Assembly: GCF_037055355.1 (NCBI RefSeq)
Contig: NZ_CP146350.1
Location: 992,001-1,056,000 of the forward strand
Direction of reading: 5' to 3'
Length of the DNA stretch: 64,000 nt
From: Streptomyces sp. DG1A-41
Lineage (GTDB): Bacteria; Actinomycetota; Actinomycetes; Streptomycetales; Streptomycetaceae
Notes under the pieces: generated by a model
The model's input: the letters and a program-made list of their open reading frames with translations, nothing else
The model's database searches: none
Told to the model about the DNA's origin: nothing
Translations under genes and position numbers: made by a program
Shown here: piece after piece, positions 24,290 to 31,534 of the stretch
How positions within the stretch are numbered: position 1 is the stretch's first letter
How the letters are laid out: every line of letters begins with the position of its first letter

Positions 24290-25279
24290 TCAGCGACGCG
24301 GGGGATTCCGGCGCGGGGTGATGACGGCGTTCGGCAGGGCCGGCGCGGGAAGACGGCCCCCGGGATAGCCCTCGACGGCACCGAATCGGCCGGAGGACGC
24401 CTCCCAGTCCGCCCGGGCCCGGACGATGTCCTGGTGGTTGCGTCCGATGAAGTTCCACCACATGACGATCTCCTCCTCGAAAGGAGGGCCCCCGAGCAGG
24501 ATCACCCGCGCTGGACCGTCCGATTCGTTCACCGCCGTCAGGGCGTCGGCACCGCAGGGCACGTAGCCGAGTTCGGCCGGGCGCAGCACGGTGTCGATCA
24601 GGCGGACGTCTCCGCTGTCCACGAGAAGGCCGTGCTCGAAGGCGGTGTCGACGGCGAGGGTGAGCGCCGCACGCGGTTCGAGGGTGATCTCGGCACCGAC
24701 CAGAGGAGTGAAGGTCCGCACCGGGGAGGTGCTTCCGGCGAGCGAGCCCAGGAAGACCCTGATCTCGGCCCCATCGGTCCGCACCGGCTCGGGAACGTGG
24801 TGCTGGAAGTCCCGATCGGCGTTCCGGTGCTCCTCGGGCAGTGCCACCCACAGCTGGACGCCATGGAGGACGGTGGTGCGCGACGTGGAGACCTCCGAGT
24901 GGGCGATCCCGTACCCGCCCGTCATGAGGTTCATCTCGCCGGGCCGGATCAGCGCGACGGTGCCGAGGCTGTCGCGATGCTCGACCTCCCCACTGAACAG
25001 CCAGCTCACCGTCTGGAGGCCGGTGTGCGGATGCGGCGGTACGTCCATGCCGCCGGTCGCGCGGACGTCGGTCGGGCCGTAGTGGTCGGCGAAGCACCAG
25101 GCGCCGATCAGCGTCCGGCTCCGCTGGGGCAGCGTCCGCCGCACGCGCATGGCACGTGGGCCGCCCAGGGGCACCTGCCGCGCCGACAGCACCTCGACCT
25201 CGGCAGCTCCGGTCCCCCGCCCGTCATCGACCAGGGCGCCGCACCTCAACTCCGGAGGCGCGGTTTCCACGTTGCTCAC
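24290..25279 (-). CDS. Pirin-family protein
   Basis: The 329-aa bicupin of the pirin family has the metal site in the N-terminal cupin: DVPPHPHTGLQTVSWLFSG and EVEHRDSLG supply two histidines plus a third. GGYGIAHSEVS and the C-terminal PFEEEIVMWWNFIGR are also typical. Bacterial pirins include quercetin 2,3-dioxygenases and redox regulators. Two GTG starts are possible: 25288 leaves almost no space after GGAAGG, whereas 25279 places it nine bases away and was chosen. It is preceded by a TTG/CAA dyad resembling the site near the MarR gene just upstream. Confidence 0.9.
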   Translation of the reverse strand: MSNVETAPPELRCGALVDDGRGTGAAEVEVLSARQVPLGGPRAMRVRRTLPQRSRTLIGAWCFADHYGPTDVRATGGMDVPPHPHTGLQTVSWLFSGEVEHRDSLGTVALIRPGEMNLMTGGYGIAHSEVSTSRTTVLHGVQLWVALPEEHRNADRDFQHHVPEPVRTDGAEIRVFLGSLAGSTSPVRTFTPLVGAEITLEPRAALTLAVDTAFEHGLLVDSGDVRLIDTVLRPAELGYVPCGADALTAVNESDGPARVILLGGPPFEEEIVMWWNFIGRNHQDIVRARADWEASSGRFGAVEGYPGGRLPAPALPNAVITPRRNPPRR

Positions 25280-25302
25280 CGGGACCACCTTCCATCCACT
25301 TC

Positions 25303-25318
25303 AGTTGTTGCATCAACT
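25303..25318. promoter_or_regulatory. Inverted repeat AGTTG-N6-CAACT before the pirin gene
   Basis: AGTTGTTGCATCAACT is a 5-bp dyad 24 nt before the pirin start. Its minus-strand form TAGTTGATGCAACAACT shares TAGTTGA with the sequence at the MarR start, so it is a candidate binding site for that MarR protein. Confidence 0.5.
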
Positions 25319-25424
25319 ACCATGTCACAGGGGCAGGCCGCAAGCCATACGCGCCCGGCGTGCGGACCGGCCTCCGGCAGTCCTCAGCCGCGCATCACGC
25401 CGCCCCGCCGGACGTTCCACTCGG

Positions 25425-25892
25425 TCAGGACGCGCCCTCGTCCAGCTTGCCCACAACGCGTTCGGAGACGTCGGTCAGCACCCGCAGTTCCGCCGGCGTG
25501 ACATGATCGAGGAACAGCTCCCGCACCGCCTCGACATGGAGCGGGGCAGCGGCCTCGATCGCCGCGCGTCCCGCCTCCGTGATCGCCACGAAGGCGCCGC
25601 GCCCGTCGTCCGGACACTCCTCCCGCACCACCAGCCCCCGCCCGGCCATCCGCGCGATGTGATGGGACATCCTGCTCTTCTCCCACTCCAGCGCACGGGC
25701 CAGATCCTGATAGCGCTGCCGGCCCTCCGGCACATCCGTCAGATGGACCAACACCGCGAAGTCGGCAGCCGACAGCTTCGACTCCGCCTGGATCAACCGC
25801 GACAACCGGCCCCAGAGCTTCTCGTGCAACCGGACGAAGCTCCGCCACGCGTGCTGCTCCTCCGGCGTCAGCCACCGCACCGTCTCTTCCAT
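25425..25892 (-). CDS. MarR-family transcriptional regulator
   Basis: The 155-aa protein has the MarR winged-helix order: AESKLSAADFAVLVHLTD, then recognition helix region ARALEWEKSRMSHHIARMAGRGLV and the wing VREECPDDGRGAFVAITEAG. The ATG at 25892 lacks a ribosome site and follows TACACT by 6 nt, the layout of a leaderless Streptomyces transcript. A dyad just upstream suggests autoregulation, and the co-oriented pirin gene 146 nt downstream carries a related dyad. The ligand is unknown, typically a phenolic compound for this family. Confidence 0.92.
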   Translation of the reverse strand: MEETVRWLTPEEQHAWRSFVRLHEKLWGRLSRLIQAESKLSAADFAVLVHLTDVPEGRQRYQDLARALEWEKSRMSHHIARMAGRGLVVREECPDDGRGAFVAITEAGRAAIEAAAPLHVEAVRELFLDHVTPAELRVLTDVSERVVGKLDEGAS

Positions 25893-25908
25893 GACGGAAG
25901 TGTAAACG

Positions 25909-25930
25909 TAGTTGACAGTTCATCGAACTG
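25909..25930. promoter_or_regulatory. Operator candidate at the MarR promoter
   Basis: CAGTTCATCGAACTG (25916-25930) is a perfect 6-3-6 inverted repeat immediately preceded by TAGTTGA. It lies just upstream of the TACACT -10 of the MarR gene, where a bound repressor would block transcription. Confidence 0.55.
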
Positions 25931-25966
25931 CGACGATCCACCGCTTAGCGGGCCGGCCATGCCCAG

Positions 25967-26101
25967 TCAGTCCACATGCCGCACGTACGTGCCCAGCAAG
26001 ACGGGCATCCGGTCGTCGTCCAGCGGGAGAAGCTCGCGAGTGTCCTCCAGTGTCGACCAGACCACGTGCCGCAGGCCCGCGGCTTGGCGGCCCGGCCCAG
26101 G
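25967..26101 (-). pseudogene. Fragment of an NmrA-family NAD(P)-binding protein
   Basis: The minus strand encodes AAGLRHVVWSTLEDTREL then PLDDDRMPVLLGTYVRHVD and a stop. This is the segment of NmrA/HSCARG-like proteins just after the cofactor domain (typically HVVWSTLEDTR...DDRMPVLQGRYKVPHFD). Nothing of the N-terminal Rossmann motif or the C-terminal half is present. The rest of the ~290-nt gap between the MarR and XRE-cupin genes holds nothing I recognise. Confidence 0.65.
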
Positions 26102-26220
26102 ACCCCGATCTGAGACGGATAGACCCATCCGGATCGACACGTCCACGGCACCACCAAAACCACGGATAGGGCAATCCGATTGCCGACTGATCCACAGGAG
26201 CGACCGGCCGCTCCTGCGGA

Positions 26221-26805
26221 TCAACTCGCCGGGGCGGGACCGGGAGGCAGATGGACCGTCATGATCAGGTGGCAGGTCTCGGCGCCGGAGCCGCGGTAGG
26301 TGTGCGGGGTGTCGCCGTCGAACTGGGCGGTCTGGCCGGCCTCGACGGCGTGCTCGGCGCCGTCGACGATCAGGGCCATCCGGCCGGAGGTGACGCTGAC
26401 GGTTTCCACGACGCCGGCCTGGTGGGGGTGGCTGGGGTACTCCTCGTCCGGTTCCAGCCGCCAGCGCCAGATTTCGACCGGCGCCGGTCCTGAGGTGGTC
26501 AGCATCAGCCGGGCCTCACCGCCCCGCTCTCCGGCCCACAGGGGAGCCACGGCCTCGGCGGAGACGACACGGACGCGACCTTCGGGCGATCCCTGCATCA
26601 GGGCGGACACCGAGATGCCGAGGGTGTCGGCCAGCCGGACCAGGGTGGCCAGGTTGGGGTTGCCCTGGGCCTTCTCCAGCCCCACCAGGGCGCCTTTGCT
26701 GACCTGGGCGCGCCGGCTGAGTTCCTCCAGCGTGAGGCCCGCGCGGATGCGGGCCGCCCGGACGTTGTGCGCGACCGTTCGCAGGGCAGCGGCTGTCTCG
26801 GCCAC
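26221..26805 (-). CDS. XRE-family regulator with C-terminal cupin domain
   Basis: The 194-aa protein has an N-terminal helix-turn-helix (residues ~10-65: GLTLEELSRRAQVSKGALVGLE) and a C-terminal cupin (~115-185: EYPSHPHQAGVVETVSVTSG, GDTPHTY). Such regulators sense small molecules through the cupin and often control an adjacent exporter. GTG at 26805 (VAETAAALRTVAHNVR) matches the usual family N-terminus and has AAGGA upstream; an ATG at 26865 would add 20 residues but lacks a ribosome site. It is divergent from an EamA transporter across three GGTCGTT repeats. Confidence 0.88.
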   Translation of the reverse strand: MAETAAALRTVAHNVRAARIRAGLTLEELSRRAQVSKGALVGLEKAQGNPNLATLVRLADTLGISVSALMQGSPEGRVRVVSAEAVAPLWAGERGGEARLMLTTSGPAPVEIWRWRLEPDEEYPSHPHQAGVVETVSVTSGRMALIVDGAEHAVEAGQTAQFDGDTPHTYRGSGAETCHLIMTVHLPPGPAPAS

Positions 26806-26848
26806 CTGATCACCATCCTTGCAGCTGGAACATTCGACTGCACCGTCC

Positions 26849-26898
26849 GGTCGTTTGGTTGACATCGGACGGTCGTTCTGTTGTACGGTCTGGTCGTT
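26849..26898. promoter_or_regulatory. Three GGTCGTT direct repeats in the XRE-cupin/EamA divergent promoter
   Basis: GGTCGTT occurs at 26849-26855, 26871-26877 and 26892-26898, spaced 22 and 21 bp, i.e. two helical turns, so all three lie on the same DNA face. A TTGACA lies between the first two. The array is a strong candidate for cooperative binding by the XRE-cupin protein. Confidence 0.6.
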
Positions 26899-26922
26899 CC
26901 AATGAATGGTAAGGGATGTACT

Positions 26923-27759
26923 GTGATCGCTCTGCTGCTGGCGCTGGGCAGCTCGCTCGCCTACGGATGCGCCGATTTCCTCGGCGGCCTCGGCGCCCGC
27001 AAGGCTCATGTGCTGCGCACGGTGATGATCGCGGCCCCGGCGAGCCTCGCGGTCGAGCTGTTGCTGTGGCCGGTGCTCGGAGCCTCGTTCAGCGCCGGCG
27101 CCCTCGGCTGGGGTGCCGCGTCCGGGGTCGCCTCAGCCGCCGCCTTCGCCCTGCTCTACCGCACGCTGGCGATCGGTCCGATGAACGTGCTGTCGCCCGT
27201 GACCGCGCTGGTGTCCGCCGCACTGCCCGTCGGTGTGGGCCTCTTGCAGGGCGAGCACCTGGCCGCCGCGGGGCTGGTGGGGCTGCCGCTCGCACTGGTG
27301 GCGGTCGTGCTGGTCAGCGCCGGCCACGGCGCGGGGTCGGCACGCCCCTCCCGTACGGCGCTGCTGCTGGCCTTCGGCGCGGGCGCCGCCATCGCCCTTC
27401 AGCTGGTCTGCCTGCACCATGCGCCCTCCGACAGCGGCGTGGCCCCGCTGATCGTCGGCCGGACGGTCTCCTCGGCCGTCACTCTGGCCGCGGCGGGGCT
27501 GATGCGCCGCAAGCTGGGCACCGAGCGGCCCGCGTACGCCCTGTCGGCAGCCGCGGGTGCGCTGGACTCCGTGGCGAACCTGCTGTTCCTGCTGGCCGCC
27601 CGCAGCGGGGACCTCGCCGTCGTCGCCGTGGTCACCGCCCTCTACCCGGCCGGTACCGTCCTGCTGGCCCGAGGCGTGCTCGCCGAACGGATCCACCGCG
27701 GCCAGCTCGTCGGCCTCGGCACCGCCGCCGTCGCGGTCAGCCTGCTCGCCCTGACCTGA
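26923..27759 (+). CDS. EamA/DMT-family transporter
   Basis: The 278-aa membrane protein has about ten helices in two EamA repeats: the first starts LLLALGSSLAYGCADFLGG, the second LLLAFGAGAAIALQLVC. The last helix ends VAVSLLALT. DMT exporters of this type move amino acids, purines or metabolites out of the cell. The GTG at 26923 is preceded by AAGGG seven bases away, while an in-frame ATG at 26902 has none. It heads a likely operon with the B3/4-domain and PaiB genes. Confidence 0.88.
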   Translation: MIALLLALGSSLAYGCADFLGGLGARKAHVLRTVMIAAPASLAVELLLWPVLGASFSAGALGWGAASGVASAAAFALLYRTLAIGPMNVLSPVTALVSAALPVGVGLLQGEHLAAAGLVGLPLALVAVVLVSAGHGAGSARPSRTALLLAFGAGAAIALQLVCLHHAPSDSGVAPLIVGRTVSSAVTLAAAGLMRRKLGTERPAYALSAAAGALDSVANLLFLLAARSGDLAVVAVVTALYPAGTVLLARGVLAERIHRGQLVGLGTAAVAVSLLALT

Positions 27760-27824
27760 GCGGCCCCGCACCTGTGCATCACCGGACCAAGGCCCGCCCC
27801 GACGCGAGAAACGGAAAACCCGCC

Positions 27825-28532
27825 ATGCCCACCTTCCATCTCACCCCCGCCGTCGCGGAGGCCTTCCCCGACACGCTCATCGCCCTGGTCACCGCCACCA
27901 GCCTGCGCGGCCACGAACCCTGGCCCCACACCGCCACCGCCGTGGCGGACCTGGAGCGGCAACTCGCCGACGGCACCTGGCAGCCCGCCGGCGAGACCGA
28001 CCCGCGCATCGAGGCCTGGCACACCGCCTACCGCTCCTTCGGCACCAACCCCCGCCGCATCCGCCCCAGCGTCGACGCGCTCGGCCGCCGCCTCGCCAAG
28101 AAGGGAAGCCTGCCGCGCATCAACCCGGCCGTCGACTCCTACAACGCCGTCTCCGTCCGGCACGGTCTGCCCGCAGGCGCCTTCGACCTGACCCACGTCG
28201 CCGGGGACGTCGCCATCCGTTACGCGGAGGGCACCGAGTCCTTCACCCCGCTCGGCGAACCCGGCAGCATCGAGCACCCCAAGCCCGGCGAGATCATCTA
28301 CGCGGACGCCACCGGCGTCCTGACCCGCCACTGGAACCACCGCGACGCCCACCGCACCCGCGTCACCGAGGAGTCCACCCACGTCGCCTTCGTCCTCGAA
28401 ACCCTCCACGCCACGCGCGACGGCGACCTCCTCAAGGTCGCGGCGGACGAGTTGCAGGGCCTGCTCGCCCCGCATGCCGCGCAGACCGCCGTGTACTACC
28501 TGAGCCCGGCCGGGCCCCGGGCCACCACCTGA
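27825..28532 (+). CDS. B3/B4 (tRNA-editing-like) domain protein
   Basis: The 235-aa protein matches free-standing B3/4 domains, the editing-type fold of phenylalanyl-tRNA synthetase beta chains. It contains WHTAYRSFGTNPRRIRPSVD, LPRINPAVDSYNAVSVRH and HWNHRDAHRTRVTEES, the conserved core. Such proteins are suspected of hydrolysing mischarged tRNA or related aminoacyl compounds. It lies 65 nt after the EamA gene and 25 nt before the PaiB-like gene. Pairing with an amino-acid-type exporter fits handling of unusual amino acids, which is an inference. Confidence 0.88.
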   Translation: MPTFHLTPAVAEAFPDTLIALVTATSLRGHEPWPHTATAVADLERQLADGTWQPAGETDPRIEAWHTAYRSFGTNPRRIRPSVDALGRRLAKKGSLPRINPAVDSYNAVSVRHGLPAGAFDLTHVAGDVAIRYAEGTESFTPLGEPGSIEHPKPGEIIYADATGVLTRHWNHRDAHRTRVTEESTHVAFVLETLHATRDGDLLKVAADELQGLLAPHAAQTAVYYLSPAGPRATT

Positions 28533-28557
28533 GCCCCGACCGTACGAAAGGCTGCCC

Positions 28558-29217
28558 ATGTACCTCCCCAAGCACTTCGTCCCCGACGAAGCAGCGGTCC
28601 GTGACCTGCTCGCCAACCACGGCGCTGCCGACCTGATCACCATGACCCCCGAGGGCCTGGTGGCCACCCTGCTGCCGTTCGAGTACGACCCGGACGCCGG
28701 CGAACACGGCGCCCTCATCGGCCACATGGCACGCGGCAACGACCAGTGGCGCCGGCCGGTGCGGGGCGAGGCCATGGTGATCGTGCGCGGGCCCGATGCC
28801 TACGTGACGCCGTCGTGGTATCCGGCCAAGGAGGAGCACCACCGGGTGGTGCCGACCTGGAACTACATGACCGCGCACGTGTACGGGCAGTTGGTCGTGC
28901 ACGACGACCCGGCCTGGATCGAAGGCCAGATACGCCGCTTGACCGACCGGCACGAAGCCGGGCGCGCCGAACCCTGGTCGGTCGACCAGGCCCCGGCGGA
29001 GTTCGTCGAACGGCGACTGCGCGCCATCGTCGGCGTCGAGGTGGCCATCAGCCGTGTCGAGGCCAAGTTCAAGCTCAGCCAGAACCAGCCGCAGAGCACC
29101 ATCGAGGGCATCGTCGCGGGCCTCGAAGCGCGCGACCGGGCCGACGACGCCGCGGTCGCGGCAGCGGTACGCGCCCACAACCCGCACGCCGACCGGGCCG
29201 GTCGTCGCGAGCGCTGA
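28558..29217 (+). CDS. PaiB-family FMN-binding protein
   Basis: The 219-aa protein begins MYLPKHFVPDEAAVRDLLANH, the hallmark PaiB N-terminus. It continues with GLVATLLPFEYDP, GHMARGNDQW and YVTPSWYP, which form the FMN-binding split barrel, and ends with VEAKFKLSQNQP. PaiB was described as a negative regulator of sporulation and protease genes in Bacillus. Third gene of the EamA-B3/4-PaiB set, probably under the same XRE-cupin control. Confidence 0.92.
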   Translation: MYLPKHFVPDEAAVRDLLANHGAADLITMTPEGLVATLLPFEYDPDAGEHGALIGHMARGNDQWRRPVRGEAMVIVRGPDAYVTPSWYPAKEEHHRVVPTWNYMTAHVYGQLVVHDDPAWIEGQIRRLTDRHEAGRAEPWSVDQAPAEFVERRLRAIVGVEVAISRVEAKFKLSQNQPQSTIEGIVAGLEARDRADDAAVAAAVRAHNPHADRAGRRER

Positions 29218-29232
29218 AGCGAGAGGGGCTCC

Positions 29233-29625
29233 TCAGCCGGTGTCTGTGCCCGAGAGTCTCCTGGTGACGAGGCCGAGAGCGTGGGCGAGTTGTTCGCGGT
29301 GATCGTTCAGCACCTCGGGGGTGATGCCCCGGCCGGCCGTTTCCCGGGCGAACTCGTCGGCGGCGACCTTGAGTACGGCGTTCGTGCTGGCTGCCTGCAC
29401 ACGTACCTCGAACGTCCCGGGCGGCATGCCCATGCGTTCGGCGAGCACCTCGGTGAACGTCTCTTCCGCGCGCTCCCGGAGCACGAGGTAGGCGGCGCGC
29501 AGCGCGGGTTCGTCATGGGTCATCCGGACCACGGCGAGAACGGCCTCGACGTCCTCGCCGGATGAGGAGTCGAGGACGGGCTGGTAGGCCGTGCGCAGGT
29601 GATCGATCGCCACGCTGGCCCGCCG
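29233..29625 (-). pseudogene. TetR-family regulator, 5'-truncated (C-terminal ligand domain only)
   Basis: The frame encodes a TetR C-terminal domain from about IDHLRTAYQPVL through VLAVVRMTHDEPALRAAYL and VQAASTNAVLKVAADEF to the stop. The ~50-residue DNA-binding part is missing. Upstream of ~29625 the frame runs antisense to a cytochrome P450 fragment, so residues there are not TetR-like. It cannot bind DNA in the TetR manner and is probably a remnant. Confidence 0.7.
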
Positions 29626-29719
29626 TCTGCCCGGTCTGCGGCTCGCCAGGGAACTGGACGGGCTGGAGGTGCGCACCACCCTCACCGGTGGGGTCACGGA
29701 GCTGCCCGTGACGTGGTGA
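29609..29719 (+). pseudogene. Cytochrome P450 C-terminal fragment
   Basis: 36 codons read ATLARRLPGLRLARELDGL, then VRTTLTGGVTELPVTW and a stop. This is the usual end of actinobacterial P450s (RFPxLRLA...L.G...LPVTW). The heme-cysteine loop and everything before it are absent. The fragment begins where the TetR remnant on the other strand begins, marking a recombination point near 29610-29625. Confidence 0.75.
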
Positions 29720-29740
29720 CTCCCGCGAAGTGATCTGTCG

Positions 29741-31456
29741 TCAGTGTGACTCGCGGGTCACCTCGGAGCCGCTGGAGCCGACGAGGAAGTCGAGGTCGGC
29801 TCCGGTGTCGGCCTGCAGGACGTGGTCGACGTAGAGGCGTTGCCAGCCGCGCCGGGGTCTGGCGAAGCCGGTGACGGTGGCCGTGTCGGGGGTTCGGCGG
29901 GCGAGTTCACCGTCCGGCACGTCGACGTCGATACGGCGGGCCTCGACGTCGAGGCTGATGACGTCCCCGGTCCGTACGAGGGCGAGGGGGCCGCCGGCCG
30001 CGGCCTCGGGGGCCACGTGCAGGACGACCGTGCCGTACGCGGTGCCGCTCATCCGGCCGTCGCAGACCCGGACCATGTCGCGGACGCCCTGGGCGAGGAG
30101 CTTCTTCGGCAGGGGCATGTTGGCGACCTCGGGCATGCCCGGGTAGCCCTTGGGGCCGCAGCCGCGCAGCACGAGGACGGAGTCGGCGTCGACGTCGAGA
30201 CCGGGGTCGTCGATCCGGGCGCGGAAGTCCTCGATGCTGTCGAAGACGACGGCCCGGCCCCGGTGCCGGAGCAGGTGCGCGGAGGCGGCGGCCGGTTTGA
30301 TGACGGCCCCGCGGGGTGCGAGGTTGCCGCGAAGGACGGCGATGCCGCCCTCGGCGACCAGCGGCTCGGCGCGGGTGCGGATGACCTCGCCGTCCCAGAT
30401 CTCGGCGTCGTCGAGGTAGTGGGCGAGCGGCCTGCCGGTGACGGTCAGCGCGTCGGGGGCGAGCAGGTCGCGTACCTCGCGCAGAACGGCGAGCAGGCCG
30501 CCGGCGCGGTGGAAGTCCTCCATGAGGAAGCGACCGGCCGGCTGGAGGTCCACCAGGACCGGTACGCGGGAGCCGATACGGTCGAAGTCGTCGAGCGACA
30601 GGTCGATGCCCAACCGGCCCGCGATGGCCAGGAGATGGACGACGGCGTTGGTCGAGCCGCCGATGGCGGCCAGCGCGACGATCGCGTTGCGGAAGGACGC
30701 CTCGGTCAGGAACGTCGCGGGCCGCCGGTCGGCTCCCACCATGTCCACCGCCAGCCGGCCGGTGTGGTGCGCGGCCTCCAGCAGCCGGCTGTCGGGGGCG
30801 GGGGTGCCGGCCGTACCGGGGACGACGGTGCCGAGTGCCTCCGCCACCAGCGCCATCGTCGAGGCCGTGCCCATCGTGTTGCAGTGTCCGCGGCTGCGGA
30901 TCATCGCCGACTCGGAGCGGGTGAACTGTTCCTGGGAGAGCGTGCCCGCGCGGACCTCCTCCGACAGTTGCCAGACACCGGTGCCGCAGCCCAGCAGGCC
31001 CCCGCGGAAGGTGCCGTTGAGCATCGGGCCGCCGGGGACCACCACCGCGGGCAGGTCCACCGAGGCCGCCGCCATGAGCAGCGACGGGATCGTCTTGTCG
31101 CAGCCGCCGAGCAGGACGACGCCGTCGACGGGGTTGGCCCGCAGCATCTCCTCCGTGGCCATCGCGGCCATGTTCCGCCACAGCATGGCGGTGGGCCGCA
31201 CCTGGGTCTCGCCCAGCGACACCACGGGCAGGTCCAGCGGGATGCCGCCCGCCTCGTACACGCCGTTGCGCACCGAGGCCGCGACCTCGTCCAGATGCGC
31301 GTTGCAAGGAGTCAGGTCCGAGGCGGTGTTGGCGATGGCGATCTGCGGCCGGCCGGTGAAGGCGTCGCCGGGGACGCCGCGCCGCATCCATGCCCGGTGG
31401 ATGTAGGCGTTGCGGTCCTGTCCCTCGTACCACTGCGCGCTGCGGAGTCTCTCCAT
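29741..31456 (-). CDS. IlvD/Edd-family dehydratase, probably a sugar-acid dehydratase
   Basis: The 571-aa Fe-S enzyme has the three cluster cysteines of the family: TPCNAHLDE, LGGCDKTIPS and SRGHCNTMGTASTM. It also has VEAxG-type GGIPLDLPVVSLGE early and ends MPLPKKLL...RMSGTAYGTVVLH. The N-terminus MERLRSAQWYEGQDRNAYIHRAWMRRG resembles pentonate/hexonate dehydratases more than biosynthetic dihydroxy-acid dehydratase. The ATG at 31456 has GGAAGG five bases upstream; the frame open further upstream is antisense to the next gene. With the divergent zinc dehydrogenase it may form part of a non-phosphorylative sugar oxidation route. Confidence 0.87.
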   Translation of the reverse strand: MERLRSAQWYEGQDRNAYIHRAWMRRGVPGDAFTGRPQIAIANTASDLTPCNAHLDEVAASVRNGVYEAGGIPLDLPVVSLGETQVRPTAMLWRNMAAMATEEMLRANPVDGVVLLGGCDKTIPSLLMAAASVDLPAVVVPGGPMLNGTFRGGLLGCGTGVWQLSEEVRAGTLSQEQFTRSESAMIRSRGHCNTMGTASTMALVAEALGTVVPGTAGTPAPDSRLLEAAHHTGRLAVDMVGADRRPATFLTEASFRNAIVALAAIGGSTNAVVHLLAIAGRLGIDLSLDDFDRIGSRVPVLVDLQPAGRFLMEDFHRAGGLLAVLREVRDLLAPDALTVTGRPLAHYLDDAEIWDGEVIRTRAEPLVAEGGIAVLRGNLAPRGAVIKPAAASAHLLRHRGRAVVFDSIEDFRARIDDPGLDVDADSVLVLRGCGPKGYPGMPEVANMPLPKKLLAQGVRDMVRVCDGRMSGTAYGTVVLHVAPEAAAGGPLALVRTGDVISLDVEARRIDVDVPDGELARRTPDTATVTGFARPRRGWQRLYVDHVLQADTGADLDFLVGSSGSEVTRESH

Positions 31457-31469
31457 GGAGCCCTTCCCA

Positions 31470-31488
31470 TAGACGGTACAGCGGTCTA
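31470..31488. promoter_or_regulatory. Inverted repeat TAGAC-N9-GTCTA between dehydratase and dehydrogenase
   Basis: A 19-bp dyad with arms at 31470-31474 and 31484-31488 lies 14 nt before the dehydratase start and 47 nt before the divergent dehydrogenase. A shorter TTCCGGAA palindrome follows at 31491-31498. No regulator gene is adjacent, so the factor would act from elsewhere, GntR or LacI type being usual for sugar acids. Confidence 0.4.
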
Positions 31489-31534
31489 GATTCCGGAACG
31501 TCATGAAGCATAAGCAGACGGTCGAGCGAGCGAC

